DNA of 64,000 nucleotides from Flavivirga spongiicola (GCF_030540825.1 NZ_JAUOEO010000002.1:1-64000); one strand, 5' to 3'. Shown: positions 34,563-44,135, counted from the first letter of the stretch. Notes: generated by a model from the letters alone, not told the origin. A program made the numbers and translations.

Positions 34563-34856
34563 CTACATTATATATCTTTTATCCTTTAAATCAGTTACCA
34601 ATTTAATTTTTCACCAAGACCAATAACGTTATTTTTTCATGGGGGCTAATTGTTATTGCTAAAACAATTAAAGTTATTAACACATGATTTCAAGGTCTTA
34701 TGTGCTAGCACACATTTATTGTGCCGAAAACGTAATATTTTATATTATTTGTTAAATTTTATTTTAACCGTAAGTAATTAATTACAACTGACATTTGTCA
34801 TAGTTTTTTCCAGGCATTGATAATATATTTACTAACAATCCTATTTCTGTACTTCA
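34563..34856. other. Regulatory gap upstream of the stress operon
   Basis: About 290 bases that should contain the promoter of the universal stress gene. The only strong structure is a perfect 12-bp palindrome TGTGCTAGCACA at 34701-34712, near an ATGTG/CACAT pair. It could bind a regulator, but no second copy of the full palindrome is visible. Confidence 0.4.
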
Positions 34857-35696
34857 ATGAAAACGATATTGTTACCTACCGATTTTTCTATAAATTCTAT
34901 GAATTCTATTGATTTTGCCGTAACATTATTTAAAGATGTTGAATGTGATTTTTATTTACTTAACGTACAGAAAACGTCATCATTTATTTCTGATGATATC
35001 ATGGCGGTTACGTCATCAACGACCATTTATAAAACTATAATTGATGCTGCTAAAAAATCCTTAACAAATATTATTTCTAAAGTGAAGGAGCGTTATAAAA
35101 ATGATAAACACCGTTTTCATCCAATGGTTGATTATGATAATTTTATTGATTCTATTGATCAGGTTTCTGAGAAAAACCAGATTCATTTGATTATTATGGG
35201 AACCAAAGGAGCTTCTGGATTACAAAAAGTGATCTTTGGAAGCAATACCGTTCGGGTTATACAGCGTTGTAAAGCCCCAGTGCTTGCAATTCCAGATAAT
35301 TGTGTTTTTTCAAATTTAAGTAAGGTTGTATTTGTTACTAATAGTACCGCGTCATTTAGTATTAATGATCTAAGGCCTCTCATTGATTTAGTAGCATTAA
35401 GTGATTCCAAATTGCATGTTTTACATATTGCAGACGAAAATCATTTAGCGCAGAAGCAAAGGAAGAATGTTGACTTCTTTAATTCGAATTTTGTGAACCC
35501 TATTCACGATTATATCGATATAAAAACTAAAGATATGTACGATATTGTACATAAATATATTATTAGGAATGATATAAAAATGCTATGTATGATTGGAGAG
35601 AAGCATTCTTTTTTAGAACGCTTATTTAACAAACATTTGGTCGAAACTTTTGCTTTTAACATAGACGTCCCCTTTCTGGTAATGAAAAATAGTTAA
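34857..35696 (+). CDS. Universal stress protein (UspA family)
   Basis: A 279-residue cytosolic protein. The first 145 residues form a full Usp domain, including the start L-L-P-T-D-F-S and the nucleotide-binding motif G-T-K-G-A-S-G ending in F-G-S-N-T. The second half is a degenerate Usp repeat without that motif, as in many tandem-Usp proteins. It is followed 14 bases later by a cytochrome c lipoprotein, probably in the same operon. Such pairs in Flavobacteriia suggest a response to respiratory or redox stress, which is inference. Confidence 0.88.
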   Translation: MKTILLPTDFSINSMNSIDFAVTLFKDVECDFYLLNVQKTSSFISDDIMAVTSSTTIYKTIIDAAKKSLTNIISKVKERYKNDKHRFHPMVDYDNFIDSIDQVSEKNQIHLIIMGTKGASGLQKVIFGSNTVRVIQRCKAPVLAIPDNCVFSNLSKVVFVTNSTASFSINDLRPLIDLVALSDSKLHVLHIADENHLAQKQRKNVDFFNSNFVNPIHDYIDIKTKDMYDIVHKYIIRNDIKMLCMIGEKHSFLERLFNKHLVETFAFNIDVPFLVMKNS

Positions 35697-35710
35697 CTAA
35701 AATATGTGTA

Positions 35711-36172
35711 ATGAAAGTATTAATATTTTTAATAGGATTCATTTTTATTTTTACAAGTTGTAAAAATTCTAAAGATGAAAACAAAAAAACTTTAACCGAA
35801 TCTTATAGCAAAACTCATCAGGAACATCCAGGAAAAAAACTTATGGAAATGCATTGTTATTTATGTCATGATGCTACTAGAACTGAAGATGAAAGGCTGG
35901 GACCTCCAATGATTGCCATTAAAAAGCGTTATATATTTAAGGACACATCAAAAGAAGAGTTTATAAATGATATGCAGAGCTGGATTAAAAACCCTAATGA
36001 GAAAGACGCAAAAATGTTTGGGGCTGTAAGACGATTTGGAGTCATGCAAAAATTACCTTATTCCGAAGATGATGTAGAACTAATAGCGGACTATATGTTT
36101 GATAACGAAATTGAAGAACCCGAATGGTTTGAAGAACATTATAAACAAATGAGAGGGAATATGAAAAGGTGA
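35711..36172 (+). CDS. c-type cytochrome lipoprotein
   Basis: A 153-residue exported mono-heme cytochrome. A signal peptide ends in F-T-S-C (Cys17), making it a membrane-anchored lipoprotein. The heme site C-Y-L-C-H is at 49-53, and a Met in G-V-M-Q-K-L-P about 60 residues later is the likely sixth ligand. The pattern S-E-D-D-V-E-L-I-A-D-Y-M is the C-terminal helix of cytochrome c domains. It needs heme attachment by the CcsBA system at the window start. It is coupled to the upstream universal stress gene and followed by a terminator. Confidence 0.88.
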   Translation: MKVLIFLIGFIFIFTSCKNSKDENKKTLTESYSKTHQEHPGKKLMEMHCYLCHDATRTEDERLGPPMIAIKKRYIFKDTSKEEFINDMQSWIKNPNEKDAKMFGAVRRFGVMQKLPYSEDDVELIADYMFDNEIEEPEWFEEHYKQMRGNMKR

Positions 36173-36213
36173 TTTATGGTTGTTTATAGAATAATCAATT
36201 TCTATATTATATA

Positions 36214-36253
36214 AAAAAAGAACCCAATACTCAAAGGTATTGGGTTCTTTTTT
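36214..36253 (+). terminator. Rho-independent terminator of the stress-cytochrome operon
   Basis: A perfect 17-bp stem (arms 36214-36230 and 36237-36253, loop TCAAAG) ending in a T run follows the cytochrome gene by about 42 bases. The A run on the 5' side means it could work in both directions. Confidence 0.85.
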
Positions 36254-36389
36254 TAGAGTATTTATTGAGCACGTTATGGGTTGTAACTATAAGTATAACA
36301 GCTAATTATTTTATGTGAATTTGTTCAGTTTAAAATTTTACACTTAACTTTATAAAATAGTTAATCCAACCAAAACTCTCAACTTTAAA

Positions 36390-39300
36390 ATGAAATACAA
36401 GATTTGTATATTATTTTTAGTCAATTTCTATTGCTTTATTTCTTTTTGTCAAACGACCAAAATTGACAGTTTAAAAAGTGCTTTTTTAAATCAAAAATCA
36501 ACAGATTCTCTTAGGTTCGATGCTGGGCGTGATGCTTTTATGCTTTTGTTTAGACAAGACCTTGACTCGGCAAGGGGCTTTGGAAATAGCGTATTGAAAT
36601 TTGCTAAATTAAAGAATAACAAAGAATGGGAAGCGACCTTACTCCGTTATCTTGGAAACTCTTATGCGGTTCAAGGTAATTTTCAAGAAGCCTTAAAATA
36701 TTTTATTAGCAGCCATGTTATTCTAACTGAATTGTCGGACGAAAAAGGAATGACTACAACTTATAATAATATTGGAACTGTGCATTATGAATTAGGAAAT
36801 TTTCCTATGGCATTAGATAATTTATTAAAAGGATTAAAAATTGCAGAAACGCTAGATGATAAGGCTAATTTGGCAAGACTTACGAATAATTTGGGAAATG
36901 TATTCATAAGACAAAAAAATCAAGAAAAAGCTTTAGAATATTACCAATACAGCCTTAAATTAAAAAAAGAAATAGGTAATAAAAGAACCTTGCCTTATGC
37001 TTATAATAATGTTGGATTGGTGTATACCAATATAAAAAAGTTCGATCTGGCATTAAATAATTTATTGAAAAGTGCAGAACTTTCTGAAGAAATTAATGAT
37101 AAAAGATCGCTAACAAGAGCCTATAATAATATTGGTGCATTGTATAATTTACAAAGTCAGTTTTTAAAAGCTCAAGAATATTTAAATAAAAGTATTAAGA
37201 TAAAGAATGATATTGGAGATAGAGAAGGTTTGGTTTCTGCGTATTTGTATAGAGGAAGCTCTTATTTAAAAACCAAAGACTATTTAAAAGCAAAAGAAGA
37301 TTGCAAGAAAAGCTATGACTTGGCAACAGAAATGGGGGTTTTGATTGCTAAAAAACAGTCTTGTGAATGTTTGAGTACTGTTTGGGAAAAACTTGGTAAT
37401 CTAAATAAAGCATTAGACTATTATAAGCAATCTATCAGGGTAAAAGATTCATTATTTAATAAAGAAAAGACACAAGAGATTACACGGCAAGATATGCAGT
37501 ACCAATTTGAAAAACAGCAATTAGCCGATAGTATTGCATTTAATAATCAAAAAGCTGCACAAGAATTACAATTCGCAAACGACATAAATAAGCAACGAAA
37601 TAAATTAAATCTTATAGTTTTTGGAGGTTTAGGTTTGTTAATAATAGGAGTTGTTTATTGGCGTTCAAGACAAAAAAGTATAAAATTGATTCAAGAACGC
37701 AATGTTATAAATAAATTAAAGCAGGTAGACCAACTCAAAGATCAGTTTCTGGCAAATACATCACACGAATTGCGCACTCCTTTGAATGGAATTATTGGCT
37801 TGTCCGAATCTCTTAAAGACGGTGTAGCAGGACAATTATCGTCTAAGGCCATTGAAAATTTAGATATGATTGTGAATAGTGGCAAACGCTTATCCAATTT
37901 GGTTAATGATATTCTTGATTTTTCTAAATTAAAAAATAAAGACTTAGAACTTTCGCTTCGACCCACGGATGTGCATTCGGCTACCGATTTAGTTTTAAAA
38001 GTTTCCGAATTTTTAACTACGGGTAAAGAATTACGTTTAATTAATTTGATACCCAAGGATGTTCCATTAGTTGAAGCAGATGAAAATCGATTAGAACAAA
38101 TTTTGTATAACCTTATTGGAAATGCTATTAAATTTACTGAAACTGGTAAAGTCGAAATAAACGCATTAGAGAGCAATGATATGCTTTCAATTTCGATTTC
38201 GGATACGGGCATTGGGATTCCTGAAGAAAAATTTGAAACGATCTTTCAATCATTTGAGCAAGCCGATGGTTCTACAGCCAGAGAATATGGCGGAACGGGA
38301 TTAGGGCTTTCGGTTACAAAACAATTGGTTGAATTACATGGAGGTACCATAGCAGTGAATTCTGAAATTAATAAAGGTTCGACTTTTATATTTACTTTAC
38401 CAATAAGTAAAGAGGATAGAAAAACATTTAATAAATCTATAGTAAGGGAATCGTCTCAAAGCATTCAAAAAATTGATAACACAAATGATAATATTCAGGA
38501 GACTACCTCCAAAGTAAATAATGTTAATATCCGTATTCTTATTGTGGATGATATGGTCGTTAATAGGCGGGTTTTGGAAAACCATTTAACCTTGGCAGGG
38601 TATCATGTTGTTGAAGCTAGTAGTGGAAAAGAAGCTTTAAAGCTTATAGATGAATCAAGTTTTGATTTGGTTCTTTTAGATATCATGATGCCTAATATGT
38701 CTGGTTATGAGGTTTGTGAAAAAATAAGAGAACAGTATTTAACAAGTGAATTACCTGTTGTTTTATTAACTGCTAAAAACAGGGTAAACGATTTGGTTAC
38801 TGGTTTTAATGTTGGAGCGAACGATTATTTGACTAAACCATTTTCGAAAAATGAATTGCTAAGCAGAATCAAAACACATTTAAACCTCAATGGTATTCAC
38901 AAAGCAACCAGCCGGTTTGTACCATCTGAATTCTTAAAGTCTGTCGGAAGAGAGGCCATAACAGATGTGGTTTTAGGAGATCATATTCAAAAGAAAGTGA
39001 CCGTTTTATTTACTGATATAAGAGATTATACAAACCTGTCTGAATCGATGACACCAGAGCAAAACTTTAAGTTTGTAAATGCTTATGTGGGGAGAATGGG
39101 CCCTATTATTCAAGACAATGAGGGATTTGTTAATCAATATTTAGGAGATGGTATTATGGCGTTGTTTCCTCACCATGCCAATTATGCATTAAAAGCTTCA
39201 ATAGAAATGCAGAAGGCAATACAAGATTATAATATGAAGCGCATAGAAGAAGGATACAGACCAATTTATGTTGGTATGGGATTGCATACCGGTGATCTGG

Positions 39301-39764
39301 TCATGGGAATCATAGGAGATGTTTATAGGAACGATACAGCTATTATTGCAGATACAGTGAATACAGCCTCAAGAATGGAAGGTGTCACTAAATATTATGG
39401 AGCCAATATTATTGTTAGTGCCGATAGTTTGAATACTATAGAAAACAGACAAGATTATAATTTTAGATATTTAGGAAAAGTAAAGGTAAAAGGAAAAAAT
39501 AATAGTATTGCTATTTATGAATGTTTTGACGGTGATCATACCGAAAGCATTATTTTGAAAACAAAAACATTGAAACATTTTGAAAAAGGGCTAAGTCATT
39601 TTTATAATAAAGAGTTTCCTAAGGCATCCGCAGCTTTTGATACGGTGTTAACTAAAAATCCTAACGATCATGTTGCTAAATATTTTGTTACCAAATCTGC
39701 TGAATACACTATTTCTGGCACACCTAAAGATTGGGATATGGTAAATAAGATGGAAACTAAATAA
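36390..39764 (+). CDS. TPR - histidine kinase - receiver - adenylate/guanylate cyclase hybrid
   Basis: A 1124-residue signalling protein. A signal sequence (about 1-21) is followed by about seven TPR units (80-375) outside the membrane, a coiled stretch, a membrane helix near 407-424, a HisKA domain with S-H-E-L-R-T-P (His about 458), HATPase_c with D-T-G-I-G-I-P and G-G-T-G-L-G-L-S, a receiver (715-835) with phosphorylatable Asp near 762 in L-V-L-L-D-I-M-M-P and a T-K-P-F loop, then a class III cyclase (865-1045). The cyclase keeps F-T-D-I-R-D and G-D-G metal sites and the V-N-T-A-S-R stretch, so it may be active. A short TPR-like tail follows. The protein joins sensing, phosphotransfer and cyclic-nucleotide output in one chain. 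It has its own gap on both sides. Confidence 0.88.
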   Translation: MKYKICILFLVNFYCFISFCQTTKIDSLKSAFLNQKSTDSLRFDAGRDAFMLLFRQDLDSARGFGNSVLKFAKLKNNKEWEATLLRYLGNSYAVQGNFQEALKYFISSHVILTELSDEKGMTTTYNNIGTVHYELGNFPMALDNLLKGLKIAETLDDKANLARLTNNLGNVFIRQKNQEKALEYYQYSLKLKKEIGNKRTLPYAYNNVGLVYTNIKKFDLALNNLLKSAELSEEINDKRSLTRAYNNIGALYNLQSQFLKAQEYLNKSIKIKNDIGDREGLVSAYLYRGSSYLKTKDYLKAKEDCKKSYDLATEMGVLIAKKQSCECLSTVWEKLGNLNKALDYYKQSIRVKDSLFNKEKTQEITRQDMQYQFEKQQLADSIAFNNQKAAQELQFANDINKQRNKLNLIVFGGLGLLIIGVVYWRSRQKSIKLIQERNVINKLKQVDQLKDQFLANTSHELRTPLNGIIGLSESLKDGVAGQLSSKAIENLDMIVNSGKRLSNLVNDILDFSKLKNKDLELSLRPTDVHSATDLVLKVSEFLTTGKELRLINLIPKDVPLVEADENRLEQILYNLIGNAIKFTETGKVEINALESNDMLSISISDTGIGIPEEKFETIFQSFEQADGSTAREYGGTGLGLSVTKQLVELHGGTIAVNSEINKGSTFIFTLPISKEDRKTFNKSIVRESSQSIQKIDNTNDNIQETTSKVNNVNIRILIVDDMVVNRRVLENHLTLAGYHVVEASSGKEALKLIDESSFDLVLLDIMMPNMSGYEVCEKIREQYLTSELPVVLLTAKNRVNDLVTGFNVGANDYLTKPFSKNELLSRIKTHLNLNGIHKATSRFVPSEFLKSVGREAITDVVLGDHIQKKVTVLFTDIRDYTNLSESMTPEQNFKFVNAYVGRMGPIIQDNEGFVNQYLGDGIMALFPHHANYALKASIEMQKAIQDYNMKRIEEGYRPIYVGMGLHTGDLVMGIIGDVYRNDTAIIADTVNTASRMEGVTKYYGANIIVSADSLNTIENRQDYNFRYLGKVKVKGKNNSIAIYECFDGDHTESIILKTKTLKHFEKGLSHFYNKEFPKASAAFDTVLTKNPNDHVAKYFVTKSAEYTISGTPKDWDMVNKMETK

Positions 39765-39797
39765 TCTTTTTAATTGTTGAAAGTATAATAGCCATTT

Positions 39798-42700
39798 TCA
39801 TTTTTTATAAGTTAACTGTTGTTTTACTTTATTGTTTTGTAGCAATTTTGTTCTGCTAATATGATGAGCAGAGGCCATTTCTAAGTATTTATCAAATCGT
39901 TTGTCTACTCGTTTCTGTATATCTCGCATCAAAAGATTGCATTGTTCTTTGTCTTTTTTAAATAGCTTTGAGAAACGAGTTTCAAGTTTTAAATAGTCTT
40001 GAATTGGTATGGATGGCACTTCAGAATCAAGTTGTAGGGTATTCAGCCTCTTTTCTTCACGTCTTGGATCGTTTCTGTATAATATCCACTGACCAGAATT
40101 TACAGCAGCTTGATGATACCTACTAGGATGTTTCATGTCAATGCCATGTGAATCGCTATGAGAGTAAGCAATAATTATAGAAGGACCATCAAAACTTTCA
40201 GCTTCATTAAAAACTTTTAGGGTTTGTTCCTGATTGGCTCCAATAGCTACGGAGGCTACATAAACATGATCGTAATTCATAGCTAAAAAGCCCAAATCTT
40301 TTTTCTGTTTTTGTTTACCATTAAAAGCAAATTTAGCTTCAGCCCCAATGGGTGTTGCTTTAGATGCTTGTCCACCAGTATTATCATAAACCTCGTTATC
40401 TAAAACTAAAATATTCACATTTTTACCAGATGCCATGACATGATCTAATCCGCCATAACCAATATCGTATGCCCACCCATCGCCTCCTACAATCCAAACA
40501 CTTTTTTTAACCAAGCTATCTGCTATATTCAGAAGTTGTTTAGCTTCGGTAGACGCTATGGTTTTAAGTTGTTCTTTAAGTGTTTCAACTCTAACTCGTT
40601 GTTGGTTAATTTCAGTTTCTGTTGTTTGTTTTGCTTTTATAATATCATAAACCAAATCAAAGTCTAGTTGTGCTATTAGTTTTGTCAGTAATGTTTTAGC
40701 TTGTTTTTCTTGCTGGTTTATTGATAAACGATATCCCAAACCAAATTCAGCATTATCTTCAAATAATGAATTAGACCACGCAGGGCCTTGTCCCTTTTTG
40801 TTTTTACTCCAAGGTGTGGTTGGCAAAGCACCACCAAATATAGAACTAGCGCCAGTTGCATTCGCAACTAAAAGTCTATCCCCGAACAATTGCGACATAA
40901 GTTTTAAATAGGGAGCCTCACCACAACCTTCAACACCAGTTGAATATTTAAATAAAGGTTCTTGTAGTTGTTGTTGACTCACTTTTGTAGGATCAATTTT
41001 TTCTCTGTCGAATTCGGGAATACTTTCAAAATGTTCCCAATTTTGTTTTTCAGATTCGATAACTGGCAATTTATCAATCATTGTTAATGCTTTTACAGAG
41101 CAAGCATCTACACAATTATGGCATCCGTTACACTGTTTCGGATTTATTTGAATAGTATAATTTAATAGATCAATTTCCCAATCGGTTTCAACAGATTTTA
41201 CAGATTTAAAATTCGAAGGAGCGCTTTTTAAGTAAGAATCTTCATAGGCCTTAATTCTAAGAGCACCTTGTGGGCAAGCCATACTGCAAGCGCCACATTG
41301 CGTGCATAAATCTTGATGCCATTCAGGTAAGAACTCACTTTGTTGAATAGGGGTAAATCTTGCTGTATCACTAGGATATGTTCCATCCGACGGAAGCAAG
41401 CTTACGGGAACATCATTGCCTTTATTGGCAAGTAATTTTCCCAGGAGTGTATTATTGAAACCATCATCAAAATTAAAAAATACTTCTTCATTTTGATATG
41501 TTTCAGATGTGTCGACCTGATATATAAAATCGTTTAAATCTGTTATGGAGTCAGAAAAGATCAAACCTTTTTTAAGTGCTAAAAAGCAAGCATGTAATTC
41601 AGATAATGTGCTGTTTTTTAAAATGTTTAATTGTACTAACTCGTTACTGTCTACTATTAGTAAATTAATTTTTTTCTCTATTAGTCGCTGTTGTGTTTTA
41701 GTCGATAATGACTGCCAGAATGCTTTAGACTTTAATGAAGTATTGACCAAAAGTGTCCCCTCAGATTTTATATGATCTATAACATTGTCGTTTTGCGTGA
41801 AGTTAGCATTCCGGCATCCTATAAAATCGGCTTGCTCTATTAAATAAGGAGCTTTTATAGCTGTTTCATTTATACGTAAGTGAGCAATATTATAAGCGTT
41901 GGATTTTTTATAGTCACATTGTGTATACCCTTGTATATAAGTGTTTTTTTTCTTTCCAATACTATTTAGCATATTGGCAAAGCTTTGTGTTTCTTCTTTG
42001 TTTTTTTCTTGATAAAAAATAGCTTCGTAAGCTTTGTTTTTTATTTGAATGGTTTCTGAAAAGTCCAGGCTCAAATTTTTCACATCATCGTTAATACCTA
42101 TTGTAAAATTGTTTTTTGGTCGTTCTTGTTTTAGATTGTTGAAGATAGCCTGAACCATGATTGGAGTGAACTCTTTTGAAGATAATCCATAACGTCCTCC
42201 AACTATTTTTGGGAACGCTGTTATTTTGTTATTTTGAAATGCTTCTGAAATAGATTGTACAATGTCTAAATATAGTGGCTCACCAGTCGAACCAGGTTCT
42301 TTAGTTCTATCTAAAACTGCAATTGATTTTACTGATTTCGGTAAGGCTTTAACTAAATGTTTTGTGCTAAAAGGTCTAAATAGTCTAACTTTTATTAATC
42401 CAAGTTTTCCGCCGTTTTTATTTAAATGCGTGATGGTTTCTTCTATTGTTTCGGTTGAAGATGCCATAGAAATAATGATATGCTCTGCCTCTAAGTGCCC
42501 AACATAATCAAATAACTTATAAGCTCTTCCTGTTAGTAAAGCAAAAGTGTCCATGTGTTTTTGAACGATATCTGGACAAGCATCGTAAAAAGGGTTGATG
42601 GCTTCTCTACTTTGAAAAAAAACATCTGCATTTTGAGCTGTTCCCCTAATCACAGGATTATTTGGGTTTAAAGCACGATTTTTATGTTCTTCTATATCTT

Positions 42701-43295
42701 TTAAATCCATCATTAATTGGATGGTTTCATCTTGAACAGTTTCTATTTTGTTTATTTCATGAGAGGTTCTAAACCCATCAAAAAAGTGAATAAAAGGAAT
42801 GCGAGAATCTAAGGTGGCGGCTTGGGCTATTAATGCAAAATCCTGAGCTTCTTGTACAGAAGCGCTGCCTAGTATCGCGTAACCGGATTGACGTACTGCC
42901 ATAATATCACTATGATCTCCAAAAACAGATAAAGCATGTGTTGCTATACTTCTGGTAGCTACATGAATAACATTAGGAGTTAATTCGCCAGCAATTTTAT
43001 ACATATTTGGTAGCATTAAAAGTAACCCTTGAGAAGCTGTGAAAGTTGTTGATAAAGCCCCTGTTTGTAAGGCACCATGCATAGATCCGGCAACGCCGGC
43101 TTCACTTTGCATTTGAAAAACAGAAGGTATATTTCCAAAAGTATTTTGTTTTTTTTCTGAACACCATTGCTCTACCAATTCACTCATTTCTGAAGATGGA
43201 GTAATAGGGTAAATAGGGAAGACCTCATTTGTTTTGTAAGCTATGTGTGCTACAGCTTGATTGGCGTTCAATATGCTATGTGTTGAAGTTTTCAT
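39798..43295 (-). CDS. nifJ: Pyruvate:ferredoxin (flavodoxin) oxidoreductase-like protein
   Basis: An 1165-residue protein with the full PFOR layout: pyrimidine-binding domain with Y-P-I-T-P-S-S, transketolase-C-like and gamma domains, a 2[4Fe-4S] ferredoxin domain (C-T-Q-C-G-A-C-S-M-A-C-P near 661 and C-N-G-C-H-N-C-V-D-A-C near 718), and a thiamine-diphosphate domain (G-D-G-W-A-Y-D-I-G near 935 and N-T-G-G-Q). Known PFORs convert pyruvate and CoA to acetyl-CoA, CO2 and reduced ferredoxin. Oddly, the proximal-cluster ligands are changed: C-E-G-C-G-E is V-E-G-C-G-E, A-T-G-C-S-S is A-T-G-A-S-S, and the late Y-S-P-C is Y-S-H-S. Electron exit should therefore differ. It lies 75 bases downstream of osmC. 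Confidence 0.87.
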   Translation of the reverse strand: MKTSTHSILNANQAVAHIAYKTNEVFPIYPITPSSEMSELVEQWCSEKKQNTFGNIPSVFQMQSEAGVAGSMHGALQTGALSTTFTASQGLLLMLPNMYKIAGELTPNVIHVATRSIATHALSVFGDHSDIMAVRQSGYAILGSASVQEAQDFALIAQAATLDSRIPFIHFFDGFRTSHEINKIETVQDETIQLMMDLKDIEEHKNRALNPNNPVIRGTAQNADVFFQSREAINPFYDACPDIVQKHMDTFALLTGRAYKLFDYVGHLEAEHIIISMASSTETIEETITHLNKNGGKLGLIKVRLFRPFSTKHLVKALPKSVKSIAVLDRTKEPGSTGEPLYLDIVQSISEAFQNNKITAFPKIVGGRYGLSSKEFTPIMVQAIFNNLKQERPKNNFTIGINDDVKNLSLDFSETIQIKNKAYEAIFYQEKNKEETQSFANMLNSIGKKKNTYIQGYTQCDYKKSNAYNIAHLRINETAIKAPYLIEQADFIGCRNANFTQNDNVIDHIKSEGTLLVNTSLKSKAFWQSLSTKTQQRLIEKKINLLIVDSNELVQLNILKNSTLSELHACFLALKKGLIFSDSITDLNDFIYQVDTSETYQNEEVFFNFDDGFNNTLLGKLLANKGNDVPVSLLPSDGTYPSDTARFTPIQQSEFLPEWHQDLCTQCGACSMACPQGALRIKAYEDSYLKSAPSNFKSVKSVETDWEIDLLNYTIQINPKQCNGCHNCVDACSVKALTMIDKLPVIESEKQNWEHFESIPEFDREKIDPTKVSQQQLQEPLFKYSTGVEGCGEAPYLKLMSQLFGDRLLVANATGASSIFGGALPTTPWSKNKKGQGPAWSNSLFEDNAEFGLGYRLSINQQEKQAKTLLTKLIAQLDFDLVYDIIKAKQTTETEINQQRVRVETLKEQLKTIASTEAKQLLNIADSLVKKSVWIVGGDGWAYDIGYGGLDHVMASGKNVNILVLDNEVYDNTGGQASKATPIGAEAKFAFNGKQKQKKDLGFLAMNYDHVYVASVAIGANQEQTLKVFNEAESFDGPSIIIAYSHSDSHGIDMKHPSRYHQAAVNSGQWILYRNDPRREEKRLNTLQLDSEVPSIPIQDYLKLETRFSKLFKKDKEQCNLLMRDIQKRVDKRFDKYLEMASAHHISRTKLLQNNKVKQQLTYKK

Positions 43296-43320
43296 TGGTG
43301 GTGCTTAATTGGTTGGTAAA

Positions 43321-43361
43321 AAAAAATGACTACTCCTATTATTTTCGAGTAGTCATTTTTT
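43321..43361 (-). terminator. Rho-independent terminator after osmC
   Basis: A 15-bp perfect inverted repeat (43321-43335 with 43347-43361) has T runs at both ends, so it can stop transcripts in either direction. It lies between osmC and the PFOR-like gene and probably limits but need not abolish readthrough. Confidence 0.8.
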
Positions 43362-43370
43362 TGTTTGTTA

Positions 43371-43922
43371 CTACTTTACAATTTCTATTGAAACAGGAGT
43401 AGGGTTTGTAATCATATCGAATACAGGAGAGAATTTAGCTAAATTTTCCAATTGCTCGGTTGATGCATCAGATTTTACTTTAAGGACCACTTTGATACCG
43501 TCAAAACCGTTACGTACTTCAGGATCTAGTCCTAAAAATCCGTGTAGATCAACACCACCTGCTAAAGTCGATTCAGCACTTTCAATGTCAATACCGTTTG
43601 CAGCTGCATGGTATGTCATCGCAGCAGTTAAGCAAGAACCTAAAGCGTGTAACACAACTTCTGGTGGGGTAGCGGCTTTATCTTTTCCTAATAATACATT
43701 TGGATGATCGCATTCCATTGTAAAAGTTTCTTGACGAGATGCATCCTCTTGTCCTACACCGTAAAAACTTTTGATATTTGATACACAATGTCCGCCTTCT
43801 ATCCAATCGTTTTTAGATCTGAATTCGAATTTTGCTAAATCTGGATTTTGTTGAACTGCTCCAATAGTTTCTACTAATTGGTCTACGTTTACACCGTTTT
43901 TTACATTTGCTGTTGTAATCAT
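43371..43922 (-). CDS. OsmC family peroxiredoxin-like protein
   Basis: A 183-residue cytosolic protein of the OsmC/Ohr superfamily, which reduces organic hydroperoxides or acts on related thiol chemistry. The two typical cysteines are present, one in M-E-C-D-H-P and one in G-S-C-L-T-A-A-M. The family phrase T-P-P-E-V-V-L-H-A-L-G-S-C is clear. A strong sigma-54-type promoter lies 50 bases upstream of its ATG, suggesting that it is induced by a sigma-54 activator, perhaps the one at 45.2 kb. Confidence 0.88.
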   Translation of the reverse strand: MITTANVKNGVNVDQLVETIGAVQQNPDLAKFEFRSKNDWIEGGHCVSNIKSFYGVGQEDASRQETFTMECDHPNVLLGKDKAATPPEVVLHALGSCLTAAMTYHAAANGIDIESAESTLAGGVDLHGFLGLDPEVRNGFDGIKVVLKVKSDASTEQLENLAKFSPVFDMITNPTPVSIEIVK

Positions 43923-43969
43923 TTTTTCTAATTTTTAAATTGTTAAACATTATTGTTTGGTTAGTATAA

Positions 43970-43986
43970 AGCTAACAGTATGCCAA
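43970..43986 (-). promoter_or_regulatory. Putative sigma-54 (-24/-12) promoter of osmC
   Basis: On the minus strand the sequence is TTGGCATACTGTTAGCT, with GG and GC separated by exactly 10 bases, as required for RpoN. It agrees with TGGCAY-N5-TTGCW except at one base of the -12 element. Transcription would begin near 43960, giving a leader of about 38 bases before osmC. It lies 1.3 kb from the end of a sigma-54 activator gene. Confidence 0.65.
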
Positions 43987-44041
43987 ACAGTTTAAAGTGC
44001 TGACAATAAGTATGTTGTATGAAATTTAGCTACAAAGAAAA

Positions 44042-44077
44042 CTAACGATATTTCAAAAAATTACGAAATATCGTTAG
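44042..44077 (-). terminator. Rho-independent terminator of the S33 hydrolase gene
   Basis: A 13-bp perfect stem with a 10-base loop lies about 60 bases after the S33 stop and is followed on the minus strand by TTTTCTTT. It separates this gene from the osmC promoter region. Confidence 0.75.
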
Positions 44078-44135
44078 CTTTGTTATGAGATGTCGTGAAT
44101 TTATATGTTAGATATGGAATTCTTTCTTGAAGAAA

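Noticed and set aside
37742..38212. 156-codon open frame antisense to the hybrid kinase
   Set aside because: It lies wholly antisense to the conserved HisKA/HATPase region and mirrors its codon structure; no domain features.
43296..43370. A sigma-54 promoter directly before the PFOR-like gene
   Set aside because: No GG-N10-GC pair is present in the 75-base gap; if the gene depends on sigma-54 it must be by readthrough from osmC.
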